A DNA stretch of 64,000 nt from Wocania arenilitoris (lineage in GTDB: Bacteria; Bacteroidota; Bacteroidia; Flavobacteriales; Flavobacteriaceae). Position 1 is the stretch's first letter, and the number at the start of each line of letters is the position of its first letter. This document shows positions 18,859 to 28,238 of the stretch, piece after piece. The notes below the pieces were generated by a model, which saw only the letters and a list, made by a program, of their open reading frames with translations, did not search any database and had not been told where the DNA came from. The DNA is taken from NCBI RefSeq assembly GCF_021728535.1, contig NZ_JAKKDU010000007.1, forward strand, positions 140,684 to 204,683. Reading direction: 5' to 3'. The translations under genes and the position numbers were made by a program.

Positions 18859-19668
18859 ATGAATCAAAACATTAATTCAACTTTAATTATATCTACTTAT
18901 AATTGGTCAGAAGCTTTGGAGTTGGTTTTAATGAGTGTAAAAAATCAAAAAGTATTTCCAACCGAAGTAATAATTGCAGATGATGGTTCTAAAAAAGAAA
19001 CCAAACTTTTAATTGAGTTTTTTCAGAAAGATTTTCCTGTACCATTAAAACATATTTGGCATGAAGATATTGGATTTAATAAATCTATGATTTTAAATAA
19101 AGCAGTTTCTAAATCAATTGGAGATTATATTATTCAAACCGATGGAGATTGTATTTTGCACAATTCCTTTATTAAAAATCATTTAAAGTTTGCTAAAATA
19201 AATCACTATTTGTTTGGAAGCAGAGTTAATATTCAAGCATTTTATTTAAAAGACTTGTTTTTAAAAAAGCAAACGAGTTTTCATGTTTTTTCTAAAGGAA
19301 TTAAAAAAAGAACAAGAGCTATATACGCACCTTTTTTAACGATACTATATAAAACTAAAAATGTATTTTCTAAGAAATTTAGAGGATGTAATACATCATA
19401 TTTTAAAAGTGATTTTTTAGCGGTAAATGGTTATAATGAAGATTTTAAAGGTTGGGGAAGAGAAGACTCTGAACTTGCATTGCGTTTTCATAATAGAGGG
19501 ATAAGAGGAAAAAGGTTAAGGTATTGTGGTATTGTATACCATATTTTTCATCAAGAAAAATCTAAAGATAGATTAGAAATTAATAATAATATTGAAGAGA
19601 GTACTATAGCAAATAAGTCTGTTTGGTGTGAAAAAGGCGTTGACAAATATTTAAGTGAAAAGCAGTAA
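18859..19668 (+). CDS. Glycosyltransferase family 2 (with galactosyltransferase-like C-terminus)
   Basis: 269 residues. GT-A opening NSTLIISTYNWSEALELVL and PTEVIIADDGSKKET, D-x-D equivalent IIQTDGDCI, and the C-terminal GYNEDFKGWGREDSELALRF, the ED motif found in N-terminal-GT2/galactosyltransferase-C enzymes. Cytoplasmic or membrane-peripheral transferase of the surface-glycan pathway. The last 14 bp overlap the start of the WaaP-like kinase gene, so translation is probably coupled. Confidence 0.88.
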   Translation: MNQNINSTLIISTYNWSEALELVLMSVKNQKVFPTEVIIADDGSKKETKLLIEFFQKDFPVPLKHIWHEDIGFNKSMILNKAVSKSIGDYIIQTDGDCILHNSFIKNHLKFAKINHYLFGSRVNIQAFYLKDLFLKKQTSFHVFSKGIKKRTRAIYAPFLTILYKTKNVFSKKFRGCNTSYFKSDFLAVNGYNEDFKGWGREDSELALRFHNRGIRGKRLRYCGIVYHIFHQEKSKDRLEINNNIEESTIANKSVWCEKGVDKYLSEKQ

Positions 19669-20419
19669 TATACACAAAGAGTACAAGCACAATAATGTTT
19701 TTTTTGATGACATTATTGCCAATTTTGATTCAAAAGGAGAAAACTTTGGTAATCAAGATAGGAACTCGTTAAAATTATTTAGATTAAATAATGAAACGAT
19801 TAATGTTAAATCGTTTAGAATTCCAAATATTATAAATCAAATAGCCTATCGTTTTTTTAGAAAAAGTAAAGCACAACGCTCTTTTGAATATGCCAATAAA
19901 TTAAAAAACTTAAATATTGGTACACCACAACCCATTGCCTATTATGAATTTAAAACACCTTTTTTATTTAAAAAAAGTTATTACATAAGCGAGCAAATAG
20001 ATTGTGACTACACGTATAGAGAGCTCACAACAGATTTTAATATTCCTAATTATAATGAAGTATTAAGAGGCTTTACACGATTTACATTCAATTTACACGA
20101 AAAAGGAGTTCATTTTTTAGATCATTCTCCTGGTAATACTTTAATTAAGAAAACAGAAAATGGCTATGATTTTTATTTGGTTGATTTAAACCGAATGGAA
20201 TTTAAAACTTTAGATTTTGAAACACGAATAAAAAACTTTTCAAAATTAACCATTCATAAATCTATGGTTGAAGTAATGAGCGATGAATATGCCAAATGTT
20301 CTGGAAAAGATTATGAAACTATTTTTAATTTAATGTGGAAAGAAACCAAAACATTTCAAGAAAAATACCACAGAAAAAGGCGTTTAAAAAAGAAGCTTAA
20401 ATTTTGGAAGAAGCTGTAA
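19655..20419 (+). CDS. WaaP/Kdo-kinase-like lipopolysaccharide kinase
   Basis: 254 residues beginning with GTG 19655 inside the upstream gene (frame offset, 14-bp overlap). Kinase-like features: SFEYANKLKNLNIGTPQPIA (N-lobe), SYYISEQIDCDYTYREL (hinge), LHEKGVHFLDHSPGNTLI (catalytic loop H-x-D-x-x-x-x-N) and YDFYLVDLNRMEF (metal-binding D). In this family the substrate is a sugar of the lipid A/LPS inner core, phosphorylated on the cytoplasmic side. C-terminus very basic (RKRRLKKKLKFWKKL), suggesting membrane association. Its 3' end overlaps the convergent GT2 gene by 23 bp. Confidence 0.82.
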   Translation: MKSSNIHKEYKHNNVFFDDIIANFDSKGENFGNQDRNSLKLFRLNNETINVKSFRIPNIINQIAYRFFRKSKAQRSFEYANKLKNLNIGTPQPIAYYEFKTPFLFKKSYYISEQIDCDYTYRELTTDFNIPNYNEVLRGFTRFTFNLHEKGVHFLDHSPGNTLIKKTENGYDFYLVDLNRMEFKTLDFETRIKNFSKLTIHKSMVEVMSDEYAKCSGKDYETIFNLMWKETKTFQEKYHRKRRLKKKLKFWKKL

Positions 20420-21167
20420 GCTTTTTAAGTTCTTTATAGCGATAATAAACACCATAAGCACTTAAATAACATATTTGAAACCCTTCTTTTCCGTCTAAAA
20501 AACCTAATCTAAAAATATAATTTGTAATAAACTTGTAAATTGGTCTTATAACAAAATGAATCATATTTGCGTTTTTGTTTTTTTTATAAAGCTCTAAAGC
20601 TTTAAGGCTAGCATAATGCTCCATTTTTTCTTTATAATGTACCGCACTATTAAAACAAAAATGTAACATAGGGTTTTTTAACATTGAGCTTTTGCCATTT
20701 ATTTCTGGCATTTCATGTACTATTTTGTCTTTAATATATGTTACGCTACCATTTTTAAATAAGCGGTATGTTGTGTCTGTTTGAAAACCACTAAAGCGGA
20801 TGCGTTTTTTCTTAAAGAAATATAAACGTTTAACCATAAATGCAACAATATCGGTTGGGCTGTTGGTTTTTTTTATAATTTCGGTTTTTAATTTATCTGT
20901 TATGCGCTCATCAGCATCAATAAATAAAACCCAATCATGAGTAGCTTGTTTTAGTGCAAAATTTCTTTGATCTGCAAAATTTTTAAACTCACGTTGTATT
21001 GTAGTGACATTTTTAAATTCTAATAATTTTTCAAAAGTACCATCGGTACTAAAAGAATCTACAATTATAATTTCATCAGCAAAGCTTATATTTTTTATAA
21101 TATCTACTATATGGTTAACTTCGTTATAAGTTATAAGTAAAGCTGATATTTTGTTAGAATTCTTCAA
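20397..21167 (-). CDS. Glycosyltransferase family 2 (WaaE/KdtX-like)
   Basis: 256 residues. NKISALLITYNEVNHIVDII, then ADEIIIVDSFSTDGTFEKL, DWVLFIDADERITDKLKTEI (D-x-D as DAD-E), and MLHFCFNSAVHYKEKMEHY, the pattern of LPS-core beta-glucosyltransferases of the WaaE/KdtX group. The C-terminal amphipathic region (HFVIRPIYKFITNYIFRLGF) suits membrane docking. Minus-strand partner of glf, 24 bp downstream of it; convergent overlap with the kinase gene. Confidence 0.86.
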   Translation of the reverse strand: MKNSNKISALLITYNEVNHIVDIIKNISFADEIIIVDSFSTDGTFEKLLEFKNVTTIQREFKNFADQRNFALKQATHDWVLFIDADERITDKLKTEIIKKTNSPTDIVAFMVKRLYFFKKKRIRFSGFQTDTTYRLFKNGSVTYIKDKIVHEMPEINGKSSMLKNPMLHFCFNSAVHYKEKMEHYASLKALELYKKNKNANMIHFVIRPIYKFITNYIFRLGFLDGKEGFQICYLSAYGVYYRYKELKKLTASSKI

Positions 21168-21191
21168 TTTATAAATACAGATTTATAAAAT

Positions 21192-22298
21192 TTATTGGTT
21201 TAGCTCTTTTTTAGCTTTTTGCAACGCAGAAGCAATTATTTGATGCATATCGTAGTACTTATATTCGGCTAATCTACCTCCAAAAATAATATTGTCTTCT
21301 CCTAGTGATAAAACTTTATATTGTTGATATTTATTCTGATTATCTTCATTATTAATAGGGTAGTAGGCTTCTTTTTCTTTAGTCCATTGCTCTGGGAATT
21401 CTTTGGTTATAACCGTGTGTTTTTGTTTACCAAATTCAAAATGTTTATGCTCAATAATTCTGGTATAAGGAATATTACCATCGTTATAATTTACAACCGC
21501 ATTACCTTGGTGGTTTTCTTTTTCTAATCTAGTATTTTCAAAACGTAGCGAGCGGTATTCTAAATTACCAAATTTGTAATTGTAGAATTCGTCTATTTTT
21601 CCAGTGTATACAACTTTTGATGCTAACTTGCTTAGCTCTTCTTTGTTTTTAAAAAAATCAACATTGGTTTTTGTTTCAATGCCTTCTAGTAAACCATCAA
21701 TAATTTTATTGTAACCACCAATAGGAATACCTTGGTATTTATCATTAAAATAATTATTATCAAAAGTATAGCGCACAGGCAATCGTTTAATAATAAAGGC
21801 GGGAAGTTCGGTTGCTTTCATTCCCCATTGTTTTTCGGTATATTCTTTTATTAGGGTTTTGTAAACATCTTTACCTATTAAAGATAAGGCTTGCTCTTCA
21901 AGGTTTTTCGGATTTTTAACACCATTCTCTAAAATTTGTTTTTCAATAATAGCTTTAGCTTCTTCAGGCGTTTTCGTTCCCCAAAGTTGATAAAAGGTAT
22001 TCATATTAAATGGTAAATTATATAACTTACCTTTAGAAATTGAGACAGGAGAATTTACATAATTGTTAAACTCAGCGAACTGATTTACATAATCCCAAAT
22101 TTGTTTATCGTTAGTATGAAAAATATGTGCACCATACTTATGTACGTTTACACCACCTACGTTTTCGCAGTATACATTACCACCAACGTGGGGTCTTTTA
22201 TCAATTACCAAACATGTTTTACCAGCTTTAGTTGCTTCGTGAGCAAATACACAACCAAATAATCCAGCTCCAACAATTAAATAATCATACCTTTGCAT
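21192..22298 (-). CDS. glf: UDP-galactopyranose mutase
   Basis: 368 residues, the normal length. FAD Rossmann motif YLIVGAGLFGCVFAHEATKA, flavin-binding VIDKRPHVGGNVY, GVNVHKYGAHIFHTND, EYTEKQWGMKATELP and the C-terminal LGEDNIIFGGRLAEYKYYDM typical of Glf. Interconverts UDP-galactopyranose and UDP-galactofuranose in the cytoplasm. With the adjacent probable galactofuranosyltransferase it shows that the surface glycan of this organism contains galactofuranose. Confidence 0.95.
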   Translation of the reverse strand: MQRYDYLIVGAGLFGCVFAHEATKAGKTCLVIDKRPHVGGNVYCENVGGVNVHKYGAHIFHTNDKQIWDYVNQFAEFNNYVNSPVSISKGKLYNLPFNMNTFYQLWGTKTPEEAKAIIEKQILENGVKNPKNLEEQALSLIGKDVYKTLIKEYTEKQWGMKATELPAFIIKRLPVRYTFDNNYFNDKYQGIPIGGYNKIIDGLLEGIETKTNVDFFKNKEELSKLASKVVYTGKIDEFYNYKFGNLEYRSLRFENTRLEKENHQGNAVVNYNDGNIPYTRIIEHKHFEFGKQKHTVITKEFPEQWTKEKEAYYPINNEDNQNKYQQYKVLSLGEDNIIFGGRLAEYKYYDMHQIIASALQKAKKELNQ

Positions 22299-22355
22299 AC
22301 TTTTATATTTTTAACAAAACTAGAATATTAATTTCCTTAAAAAAATTTTTACTTA

Positions 22356-23402
22356 ATGTATTACATTTCTAGAAACTATAAGTCGTTATTTACTGCTGCT
22401 GGAAAAGCAAAAACCGATTGCGAGATTTCGTTACAAAACTTGGGTTTTAAAAACTTAGGCTTTAAACAATCATCAATACCAAATTCAGCTATTGGTACAG
22501 TAAAGAATTTTTTTGGAATTACCATAGCTCTTTTACGCTTACCATTTAAATCAACAATTTGCACACAATATCCCAACAATAAATTTAGAAAACTCATTTT
22601 GTTTTTTGTAAAATTAAAACGTTGCAAAATGATAACCATTGTACACGATGTTAGAAGCTTAAAAGGGCGAGTGAAAGATGTTGAAAAGGAGCTGTCTAAA
22701 ATAGTATGCTCTGATGTTATTATCGTGCACAACCAATCTATGAAGCAGTGGTTTTTAGACCAAGGCACAACAATACCTATGGTGGTTTTGGGTATTTTTG
22801 ATTATGTGTCTAGAGAAAAACCGATTCAAAATAATAAAGTTATTAAAAAAGATAAATATAGCATAGCTTACGCAGGTGGTTTTGGTGAAGGGAAGAATGC
22901 TTATATTTTTGATTTTGATATTTTAGATAATAGCAACTATAATTTAAAATTATACGGTATTGGTTTTGATGAAAGTAAGCTAAAAGTTAGTAAAGATGAT
23001 TCTATTATTTTTTATCAAGGTGCTTTTCCGTCAGACCAAATTGCACATAAAATTGAAGCTCATTTTGGTTTAGTTTGGGATGGTATTTCTACTGAAGCTT
23101 GTAGTGGCGATTTAGGCGAATACTTAAAATATAACAATCCGCATAAAACCTCATTGTATTTATTGTGCGGACTTCCAGTTGTTGTTTGGGATCAAGCAGC
23201 AATAGCTACTTTTATTGTTGAAAATAATTTAGGGCTAACCGTTTCTAATTTAAAAGATTTGAATGCTATTCTAGAAAATTTATCTGAAACAGATTATACA
23301 ACAATGAAAAGCAATGTTTTAAAAGTTCAAGAAAAAGTCATGAAAGGTCAATTTGTTGAAACCGCTGTGAAGAATGCTTTGCAGGTTTTGAATAATGATT
23401 AA
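22356..23402 (+). CDS. Probable galactofuranosyltransferase (GT-B sugar transferase)
   Basis: 348 residues. Opens MYYISRNYKSLFTAAGKAKT, then CKMITIVHDVRSLKGRVKD, DVIIVHNQSMKQWFLDQG, the linker YSIAYAGGFGEGKNAYI, and the C-lobe GEYLKYNNPHKTSLYLLCGL followed by PVVVWDQAAIATFIVENNL. This architecture matches beta-1,6-galactofuranosyltransferase-type enzymes. Divergent from glf with a 57-bp gap, so the pair likely shares a regulatory region. Acceptor unknown. Confidence 0.8.
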   Translation: MYYISRNYKSLFTAAGKAKTDCEISLQNLGFKNLGFKQSSIPNSAIGTVKNFFGITIALLRLPFKSTICTQYPNNKFRKLILFFVKLKRCKMITIVHDVRSLKGRVKDVEKELSKIVCSDVIIVHNQSMKQWFLDQGTTIPMVVLGIFDYVSREKPIQNNKVIKKDKYSIAYAGGFGEGKNAYIFDFDILDNSNYNLKLYGIGFDESKLKVSKDDSIIFYQGAFPSDQIAHKIEAHFGLVWDGISTEACSGDLGEYLKYNNPHKTSLYLLCGLPVVVWDQAAIATFIVENNLGLTVSNLKDLNAILENLSETDYTTMKSNVLKVQEKVMKGQFVETAVKNALQVLNND

Positions 23403-23721
23403 ATATTAGCAATTTGCGTCATGACAGAACTAAACTAATCATTTGCCATGTATCTTTATCACTAGTAATTGTACAATAATTATTTTGGTTGTTCACCTAA
23501 TTGTACACTATTTTCTAAAAGAACTATTAAAGAATAAAATTTGATTGTCTTTAATATCATAAAGATATAAATTATATTTCATTAATTTAAATTTTTACTA
23601 ACTCCCCATAACTAAGGCTATGCTCAAAAATTTCACATAAAAGACCATCCCTGACGTACTCCGTCGCTGTAGCCAGCTATGTCGCAAGAAATAAAGCCTC
23701 AAGGAATTATTTTTGATTAAT
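23403..23721. other. Gene-free stretch with possible IS-end remnant
   Basis: No coding frame supported. It holds TGTTCACCTAATTG at 23490-23503, an exact 14-bp copy of a motif at 38599-38612, and near 23650-23690 a more GC-rich patch that does not read as a gene. It separates the surface-glycan cluster from the first polysaccharide utilization locus. Confidence 0.5.
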
Positions 23722-24978
23722 TTACAGTGCCGCTTCTATTTCATTTACTGAAACTCCTAGAATTTTTAATGCAAGAGCGTTTATTTGTTTATCGGTTCCG
23801 CTAAAATGATATATAGTTTGCGTATGTGTGTAACTTTCTTTTGATTTTAAAAATAGTGCTGGTGATGAGCTTTCTAATTCGTAAAATGGCCCTAATTGCT
23901 CTCCATTTTCTAACGGTCCATCATTATAAGAATTGATAACATCACCCGAGAATGGGTTTTCTTGAATCTCCCAAGCAGAATTTACATACTTATCTTTAAC
24001 CCTAGGCTCATCAATTTCAAGAATAGTCAATACTTTGTTATTAGCATCATAACTGCCAATAAACTTTGTAGCCCTTTTAGGTGAAAATCCTATTTTGCCT
24101 CTACTCTTTCCATCTGCTTTAAAAAAGACAGTTTTATCTGTTGCTTTTAATCTATCTTGGTCTACCTTTCCAAAATAATTATCATTTACTTTCGCTCCCA
24201 ATTCTTCTTTTCCTCCTTCTTTAATTGGTGCGACCACGGTAACTGCCGGTGCCGGATTTAACATGCATAAAATCCAGATGGAAGGAACTCCAGAATCTTC
24301 CGTCCAAGCATTATTTCCTTGATTAACGATTTTGTTTTTAGATTTAAAAGCTACCGCAGAAAAATCTACATCTATTAACCCTAAATTGTTTTTAATATCG
24401 TCTTTAGATATCAAACTAATGGTTCTTGTAATATCTAAGTTGAACGTAGTTCCAGAATAATTTGTTATAGCAGCCTTTTTATTAAATACAGCAGTTGATT
24501 TATTATTCGCTACAACTTCAAAGGGTTCTGAATCTATTAATGTAGGCACCTTCCAATTCTTAAAATCGAACGAAACATTTTCTGGGAAATATAGTGAAAA
24601 TTGACCTCCTTCAGGACCCAGCCAAAAACGCTCTTCACCCCCAAAAGCATTAAATTGTTCGCTCAATTCTCCCGAGGCTATCAAATCATGGTTGATCCAC
24701 CCAAAGCTCATCCCCTCATTACCATTTAAAGAGCTTGTCATAACGCGCCCTTGAAGTTCTGGAGACACTAATATTGAAGACTTTTCTATTGAATTTTCGA
24801 GAACAATTGTGTTTTTATACTGCTGCATTAAAAACTGCCTATCGTATCCAAATGTTCCTTTTGGATATTCTTCTTTTTTAGGTGATTCTTGCAACCTTTG
24901 CATTTTTTCAACTTTGCCTTTACACGATATAATCAATGTGAAAAAACAAATTAAACCTACGTTAAATTTTACATTCAT
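23722..24978 (-). CDS. DUF6786-like lipoprotein of the polysaccharide utilization locus
   Basis: 418 residues. Lipoprotein signal FNVGLICFFTLIISC with Cys about residue 19, then a beta-rich domain (QGRVMTSSLNGNEGMSFGWI, FNAFGGEERFWLGPEGGQFS, PAPAVTVVAPIKEGGKEELG). The shape is like a galactose-mutarotase or carbohydrate-binding fold; GGEERFWLGPEGG recalls DUF6786 proteins. No catalytic role established. It is the last gene of the minus-strand locus, 40 bp downstream of the sulfatase, so it is probably co-transcribed. Location: periplasm or outer membrane. Confidence 0.7.
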   Translation of the reverse strand: MNVKFNVGLICFFTLIISCKGKVEKMQRLQESPKKEEYPKGTFGYDRQFLMQQYKNTIVLENSIEKSSILVSPELQGRVMTSSLNGNEGMSFGWINHDLIASGELSEQFNAFGGEERFWLGPEGGQFSLYFPENVSFDFKNWKVPTLIDSEPFEVVANNKSTAVFNKKAAITNYSGTTFNLDITRTISLISKDDIKNNLGLIDVDFSAVAFKSKNKIVNQGNNAWTEDSGVPSIWILCMLNPAPAVTVVAPIKEGGKEELGAKVNDNYFGKVDQDRLKATDKTVFFKADGKSRGKIGFSPKRATKFIGSYDANNKVLTILEIDEPRVKDKYVNSAWEIQENPFSGDVINSYNDGPLENGEQLGPFYELESSSPALFLKSKESYTHTQTIYHFSGTDKQINALALKILGVSVNEIEAAL

Positions 24979-25018
24979 TTTACTTAAATAATTAGATCTA
25001 AAACAAACAATTAATCTA

Positions 25019-26560
25019 TTAAAATAACTCTATTGGCAATGGAACTTTTTTATTTGTTTCCTTATACTTCGGCATTTGTGCTCCTACTTCTACAAGATAA
25101 TCTGACAGTGTTTTTGCTAATACTTTTGTTTTATCTGTATGTTGCTCAATTAGGTTATTGGCTTCACTAATATCTTCTTTAAGATTGTACAGCTCCATGG
25201 TTTTGCTCTCATGGAAATAGATGAATTTCCAATCACCCTGCCTAACAGCGCTAAAAGCCCCTATACCTGGACCCGACACACCCCACTCATTAGGATAATG
25301 CCAAAACAACGGTCGGTCTTGGATAGCTTCGTCTTTGCCTTTTAGCTTTTCGGTGAAACTGACCCCATCTATTTTTTGAATGGTTTGGTAATTCTCTACC
25401 CCTGCCAGTTCTAGTATGGTAGGGTAAAAATCCTCAATAATCAAGTAATCGTCGTTTACAGTATTAGGTTTAGTAATACTTGGCCATTTTACAATCATAG
25501 GCTCCCTGATACCACCTTCGTAAATAGAACCTTTTCCACTATTTAAAGGAGCATTGTGCTTGTGCTTTTCACCTGCTCTGGCATGAGCACTCAATCCGCC
25601 ATTGTCCGACATAAATAGGATGATGGTATTGTCGACTATGTTCTTTTCTTCTATATAATCCATCAAATCGCCCAAGCTTTTGTCCATACCCTCTATTAAT
25701 GCGGCATATTTGGCCTCGGACTCTGGCATGCCCTTATCCAAGTACTTCTGGATAAATCTTTTGTCTGCCATTAAAGGCACGTGTATGGCGTAATGGGACA
25801 TGTACAGAAAGAATGGTTCCTCCTTGCTTAATGATGCATCCAACGCTTTTTTAGCTTCTAGGGTAAGGGCTTCAGTCAAAAATATATCCTTCCCGTGGTA
25901 GACTTCCAGTCCCGGGATGCCCCAAACGTTGTTTTTCCTGTTTCCAAAATTGTCCGTTCCCAAATAACTTCCAGGACCTCCAGCAGCGTGACCTGCTATA
26001 TTAACATCGAAACCCAGGTTTGTTGGGTTGGCGCCCAAGGTTTCTCTGGCTCCAAAATGAGCCTTCCCTACATGTATAGTATGATAGCCTGCACCTTGCA
26101 AAAGCTGCGGCAATGTGGTAGCATGTGCTGCCCTTGGAGTATCTTGAGACGGACTGATGCCGTTCACGTTCCATTGCGGAAAGCTCAAAGTTTTATGATT
26201 GTCCTCCATGGGTTGATTTACATCTTTTCGTAACGTCCAATTGGTCACACGGTGTCTTGCAGCGTTCATGCCTGTCATTAAGCTTACTCGGGTAGGCGAA
26301 CAGACCGACGTCGCGTAGGCATTGGTGAACTTGACTCCCTGACTTGCCAAACGCTCCATATTGGGGGTCTGGTAAATATCGTTTAAAGGGGTTCTTCTGT
26401 CCCAGAACGGTACCGAAGTATCCTGCCAGCCCATATCGTCTACCAAAAAGAGTATGATATTGGGTTTATCGGGTACAGCTTTATTGGATTTTGTCTTTTC
26501 AGAACAACCAAAGGCTGTTAATACAGATAAGGCGATTAAAAAAATTAATGGTCTGTTCAT
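25019..26560 (-). CDS. Family S1 sulfatase lipoprotein
   Basis: 513 residues. Lipobox LSVLTAFGCS (Cys19). Metal-site PNIILFLVDDMGWQDTSVPF, formylglycine motif C87-S-P-T-R91 in AYATSVCSPTRVSLMTG, HVGKAHFGA, FFLYMSHYAIHVPLMAD, and IILFMSDNGGLSAHAR. The cysteine must be oxidised to formylglycine by a maturation enzyme encoded elsewhere. Removes sulfate from an algal polysaccharide or oligosaccharide in the periplasm. The gene is visibly more GC-rich than its neighbours (many CGG, GCC, CCC codons), which suggests recent acquisition. 152 bp downstream of the glycosidase-like gene. Confidence 0.93.
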   Translation of the reverse strand: MNRPLIFLIALSVLTAFGCSEKTKSNKAVPDKPNIILFLVDDMGWQDTSVPFWDRRTPLNDIYQTPNMERLASQGVKFTNAYATSVCSPTRVSLMTGMNAARHRVTNWTLRKDVNQPMEDNHKTLSFPQWNVNGISPSQDTPRAAHATTLPQLLQGAGYHTIHVGKAHFGARETLGANPTNLGFDVNIAGHAAGGPGSYLGTDNFGNRKNNVWGIPGLEVYHGKDIFLTEALTLEAKKALDASLSKEEPFFLYMSHYAIHVPLMADKRFIQKYLDKGMPESEAKYAALIEGMDKSLGDLMDYIEEKNIVDNTIILFMSDNGGLSAHARAGEKHKHNAPLNSGKGSIYEGGIREPMIVKWPSITKPNTVNDDYLIIEDFYPTILELAGVENYQTIQKIDGVSFTEKLKGKDEAIQDRPLFWHYPNEWGVSGPGIGAFSAVRQGDWKFIYFHESKTMELYNLKEDISEANNLIEQHTDKTKVLAKTLSDYLVEVGAQMPKYKETNKKVPLPIELF

Positions 26561-26712
26561 TTTAATTGGTTTGACAGGTTTTGTATTCCATGGCTACACT
26601 TCTTATTACTTAAAGACTGTTTTAAACAGTCTCTATATGGATTCCTGTCTGAGCAGCAATGGCAACTAAATTATATTTGCTCATGAACTATAGGCTTACC
26701 CCATAAGTATTA

Positions 26713-27780
26713 TTATTCAGCATCCTTGATTTCAATATCATAACGCATTAAATAAGGCCAAATGTTATTAGCTCTGTCTCCATAAAACATGGAAATACCC
26801 CACGTGATGTTCTCTTTTTCCTCTTTTTCTCCCTCAAAATCATCAAACCTAAAATATCCTGGGGCTTTTGGATACTTATTGTCAAAACTTCCGATTACAT
26901 AAAAATTAATACCATCTTTTGCATATTGAAGTGTTCTGCCCTCTGTTCCATGACTGGACAGCAATGTCATCACACCTTCTTTATGTGGCCATACCATTAC
27001 TTCGTGACCTCCATTGGTTATAGGGTTTTCGGTATGCTTTTCATAAGGCCCCTCGGGTTGATTGGCTATAGCAACACCCATTTTAGTATGGCTCGGTCCA
27101 CTATTGCCATAATTTGCTGAACGTCCTTTGTAATACAACCAATATTTACCCTCCCTGTACAGCACACAGGAGTCGTCTATCCTGTAACTGTCAAAATCAC
27201 TTTTTATGGTACTTGTTTCTAATATGGGATTTTCTGAAACCCGCTTAAAAGGACCATCGGGACTATCTGCCTCCATTAAACCTATGGCTGTAATATCGTT
27301 GACAGAGTTGTTTTCGAAAACACCTTCTGCATTACCAGGCGTAGGTTTTACGCCTGTATAGTATAGATAGAACTTATTATTGCTCTTTAATACGTTTGGG
27401 GTAAATACACTATAGGCATCCCAACTTCCCGCTGCTCCTCTTGGAATGGCTTCTCCCTTTTCTTCCCAATTAACCCCATCTTTAGAAGTAGCATACCAAA
27501 TAGAGGCATTGTACCCACTAAAATGCTTATCTGTTTTAGTATACCATACATAGTACTGGCCGTTTACCATTATCACATCGCTTGGGTCGCGACGGGTAAG
27601 GTTCGCCTCCTCGCCTATGCCGTTAAGTTTTGTGTAACTATACGAAACTTCTTTTTGAGATTCTTTTTTTACGTTTTCAGCAATGACCTCTGCATTATTC
27701 TGTTTTCCTTCCTGACAGGACAGTAACAAAAATACCGTAAAAAGTAAAGTGGATTTGATTAGTGCATGTTTTAATCTCAT
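26713..27780 (-). CDS. GH117/GH43-like five-bladed propeller glycosidase lipoprotein
   Basis: 355 residues. Lipoprotein signal STLLFTVFLLLSC (Cys about 22). Propeller motifs: NLTRRDPSDVIMVNGQYYVW, ASIWYATSKDGVNW, GSWDAYSVFTPNVL, SYRIDDSCVLYREGKYWLYY and NPITNGGHEVMVWP. The DP and DD acids and the GGHE segment fit clan GH-F/GH117 or GH43. GH117 enzymes act on 3,6-anhydro-galactose ends of agar-type oligosaccharides, so an agar- or porphyran-like substrate is possible; I cannot decide between the families by eye. It lies between the sulfatase and the SusCD genes. Confidence 0.75.
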   Translation of the reverse strand: MRLKHALIKSTLLFTVFLLLSCQEGKQNNAEVIAENVKKESQKEVSYSYTKLNGIGEEANLTRRDPSDVIMVNGQYYVWYTKTDKHFSGYNASIWYATSKDGVNWEEKGEAIPRGAAGSWDAYSVFTPNVLKSNNKFYLYYTGVKPTPGNAEGVFENNSVNDITAIGLMEADSPDGPFKRVSENPILETSTIKSDFDSYRIDDSCVLYREGKYWLYYKGRSANYGNSGPSHTKMGVAIANQPEGPYEKHTENPITNGGHEVMVWPHKEGVMTLLSSHGTEGRTLQYAKDGINFYVIGSFDNKYPKAPGYFRFDDFEGEKEEKENITWGISMFYGDRANNIWPYLMRYDIEIKDAE

Positions 27781-27841
27781 AATTATTCTGAATGTATTAT
27801 ATTTTTGTAATGTATATTGAAATTATTTAAACTTTTTCATT

Positions 27842-28094
27842 TTATTTAAACAACCATGCTTCATGTTGTTTTAAGGTTTTTGTTTTGACCTTTATTGTAT
27901 TGGCTTTTTTAAATACTAATTTTGATATTTCCAATGTTCCTGAAAGCACTTTTATTTTTGCCGAATATTTGTCGGTATCTTGTTTTGGAATTTAAATTCT
28001 TTTTGAAATTCCTTGTACCAATGGTTTGCAATTCTGTTATAATCTTGTGCTCTAATTACTATATTGCTATATCGTAATTATTTTCAATTTTATA
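27842..28094 (-). pseudogene. 3' remnant of a protein-coding gene
   Basis: On the minus strand two frames give RAQDYNRIANHWYKEFQKEF and, after loss of one A near 27980, DTDKYSAKIKVLSGTLEISK followed by LVFKKANTIKVKTKTLKQ and a stop at 27844-27842. There is no start codon: the frame opens after a TAA. Codon usage and amphipathic pattern look coding. Family not recognised. It lies in the middle of the locus between SusD and the glycosidase, so it was probably an enzyme or binding protein of the same pathway. Confidence 0.55.
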
Positions 28095-28145
28095 CTATTA
28101 TGCACTTATATAAAAAGCTATTTTGATTTTGTTTTTTGTGAATTT

Positions 28146-28179
28146 AAAAAAAGGGAGAAAGTATATTCTCCCTTTTTCA
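28146..28179 (-). terminator. Strong terminator downstream of SusD
   Basis: Perfect stem AAAAAGGGAGAA / TTCTCCCTTTTT with a 6-nt loop and T-rich flanks on both strands. It lies 60 bp past the SusD stop and would end the SusCD transcript, separating it from the enzymes downstream, or act as an attenuator. Confidence 0.8.
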
Positions 28180-28238
28180 TTAAACAAATCAAATTAAATA
28201 ACTCAAATATAAATAATATGATTATGACTTTAGTATTT

